From positions 26,012-90,011 of the forward strand of contig JAJFFK010000043.1 of assembly GCA_021776655.1 (NCBI GenBank): a DNA stretch of 64,000 nt. The letters run 5' to 3'. Shown here piece by piece: positions 63,837-64,000 of this stretch. Position 1 is the first letter of the stretch. The number at the start of each line of letters is the position of its first letter. Position numbers and translations under genes: made by a program. Source of the stretch: Henriciella sp. (GTDB lineage: Bacteria > Pseudomonadota > Alphaproteobacteria > Caulobacterales > Hyphomonadaceae). The notes beneath the pieces were generated by a model. That model searched no databases. It saw only the letters and a program-made list of their open reading frames with translations, and was not told the DNA's origin.

Positions 63837-64000
63837 AGTGGTGAGATTAATAGGTCCTGACCCTAGGTGACCGACTCATAAGATCGCAACCAAATTCGTA
63901 ATGACGCCAGTTGGACGGATGCGAGGAAGTTGTCATCGCGTTTGTCATATCGGGTGGCGACGGCTCGGAAGTGTTTGATCTTATTGAAGAACCTTTCAAC
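63837..64000 (-). mobile_element. End of an IS5-type insertion sequence (cut by the window)
   Basis: The 3' part of a transposase gene plus an outer segment AAAGTGGTGAGATTAAT-AGGTCCTGACCCTAGG that recurs, with changes, at 4216-4250 and in both arms of 35039-35212. The exact terminal inverted repeat cannot be fixed without the other end. Confidence 0.7.
63863..64000 (-). CDS. IS5-family transposase, C-terminal fragment
   Basis: Forty-five residues, open at the right edge: VERFFNKIKHFRAVATRYDK followed by RDDNFLASVQLASLRIWLRSYESVT and TAG. This is the typical end of an IS5/IS4-group DDE transposase; the E in V-E-R-F-F-N is the third catalytic acidic residue, with the Y-(2)-R-(3)-E-like surroundings of the family. 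The main part lies outside the window, so whether the gene is intact is unknown. Confidence 0.88.
   Translation of the reverse strand, partial: VERFFNKIKHFRAVATRYDKRDDNFLASVQLASLRIWLRSYESVT

Overview
The window reads as a piece of a free-living alphaproteobacterial chromosome, most likely from the Caulobacterales/Hyphomonadales side (Hyphomonadaceae-, Maricaulaceae- or Parvularculaceae-like). The evidence is gene content and order: trpB-trpA-accD-folC; a tsaE-amgK-murU-addB-addA-trxA operon; priA next to atpHAGDC with the F0 genes absent; gapR (DUF2312); mmcB under a GTTC-N7-GTTC box; an HIG1-like twin-membrane protein beside a cobalamin adenosyltransferase; and an AccD without zinc-ribbon cysteines. 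Base composition is moderately GC-rich and genes are densely packed with many 4-11 bp start/stop overlaps. This is core-genome territory: no prophage, plasmid or CRISPR array is visible. The only mobile DNA is the end of an IS5-type transposase at the right edge plus short dispersed repeats.

Layout. 1-3.9 kb: tryptophan, fatty-acid and folate genes (+). 3.9-5.6 kb: repeat-containing gap, then an SDR/isochorismatase-family pair (-). 5.6-16 kb: a seven-gene minus-strand operon covering a Cys/Met-type PLP enzyme, tRNA t6A factor, cell-wall sugar salvage, AddAB repair nuclease and thioredoxin, closed by a terminator. 16.1-17.7 kb: ferredoxin reductase and [2Fe-2S] ferredoxin. 17.7-23 kb: F1-ATPase operon with an unusual N-terminal Cys/His-rich extension on the beta subunit. 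23-26.3 kb: priA and xerC, divergent. 26.3-35 kb: small regulators, gapR, msrB, SOS-controlled mmcB, BI-1 membrane protein, aldo/keto reductase, thpR, cysK, an MFS exporter.

35-43.2 kb: trmB, a cold-shock gene with a structured leader, then rimP-nusA-ylxR-infB-(YcxB-like)-rbfA. 43.2-49.6 kb: HxlR/SDR/isomerase cluster, PfkB sugar kinase, ATP-grasp enzyme, Kef-type antiporter and rlmB. 49.6-50.4 kb: tRNA-Tyr, tRNA-Gly and about 500 bp of purine-rich, hairpin-rich non-coding DNA ending in a strong terminator. 50.4-64 kb: membrane/XRE pair, long-form dCTP deaminase, metZ, Nat-type ABC exporter, cobalamin adenosyltransferase, a ZIP transporter behind a Zur-like palindrome, prolyl-tRNA editing protein, DUF6065, penicillin acylase, a coding remnant, a GFA protein and the IS5-type end.

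Most worth following up: the in-frame fusion of a CxxC...CxxC domain to AtpD with good ribosome-binding sites at both the long and short start; the unassigned RNA-like region after tRNA-Gly; the cspA-like structured leader; the SOS box over mmcB with an unknown downstream gene; and the paired 17-bp operators between the carboxymuconolactone-decarboxylase-like gene and its regulator. Family assignments rest on recognising motifs in the translated sequence; no database search was run.
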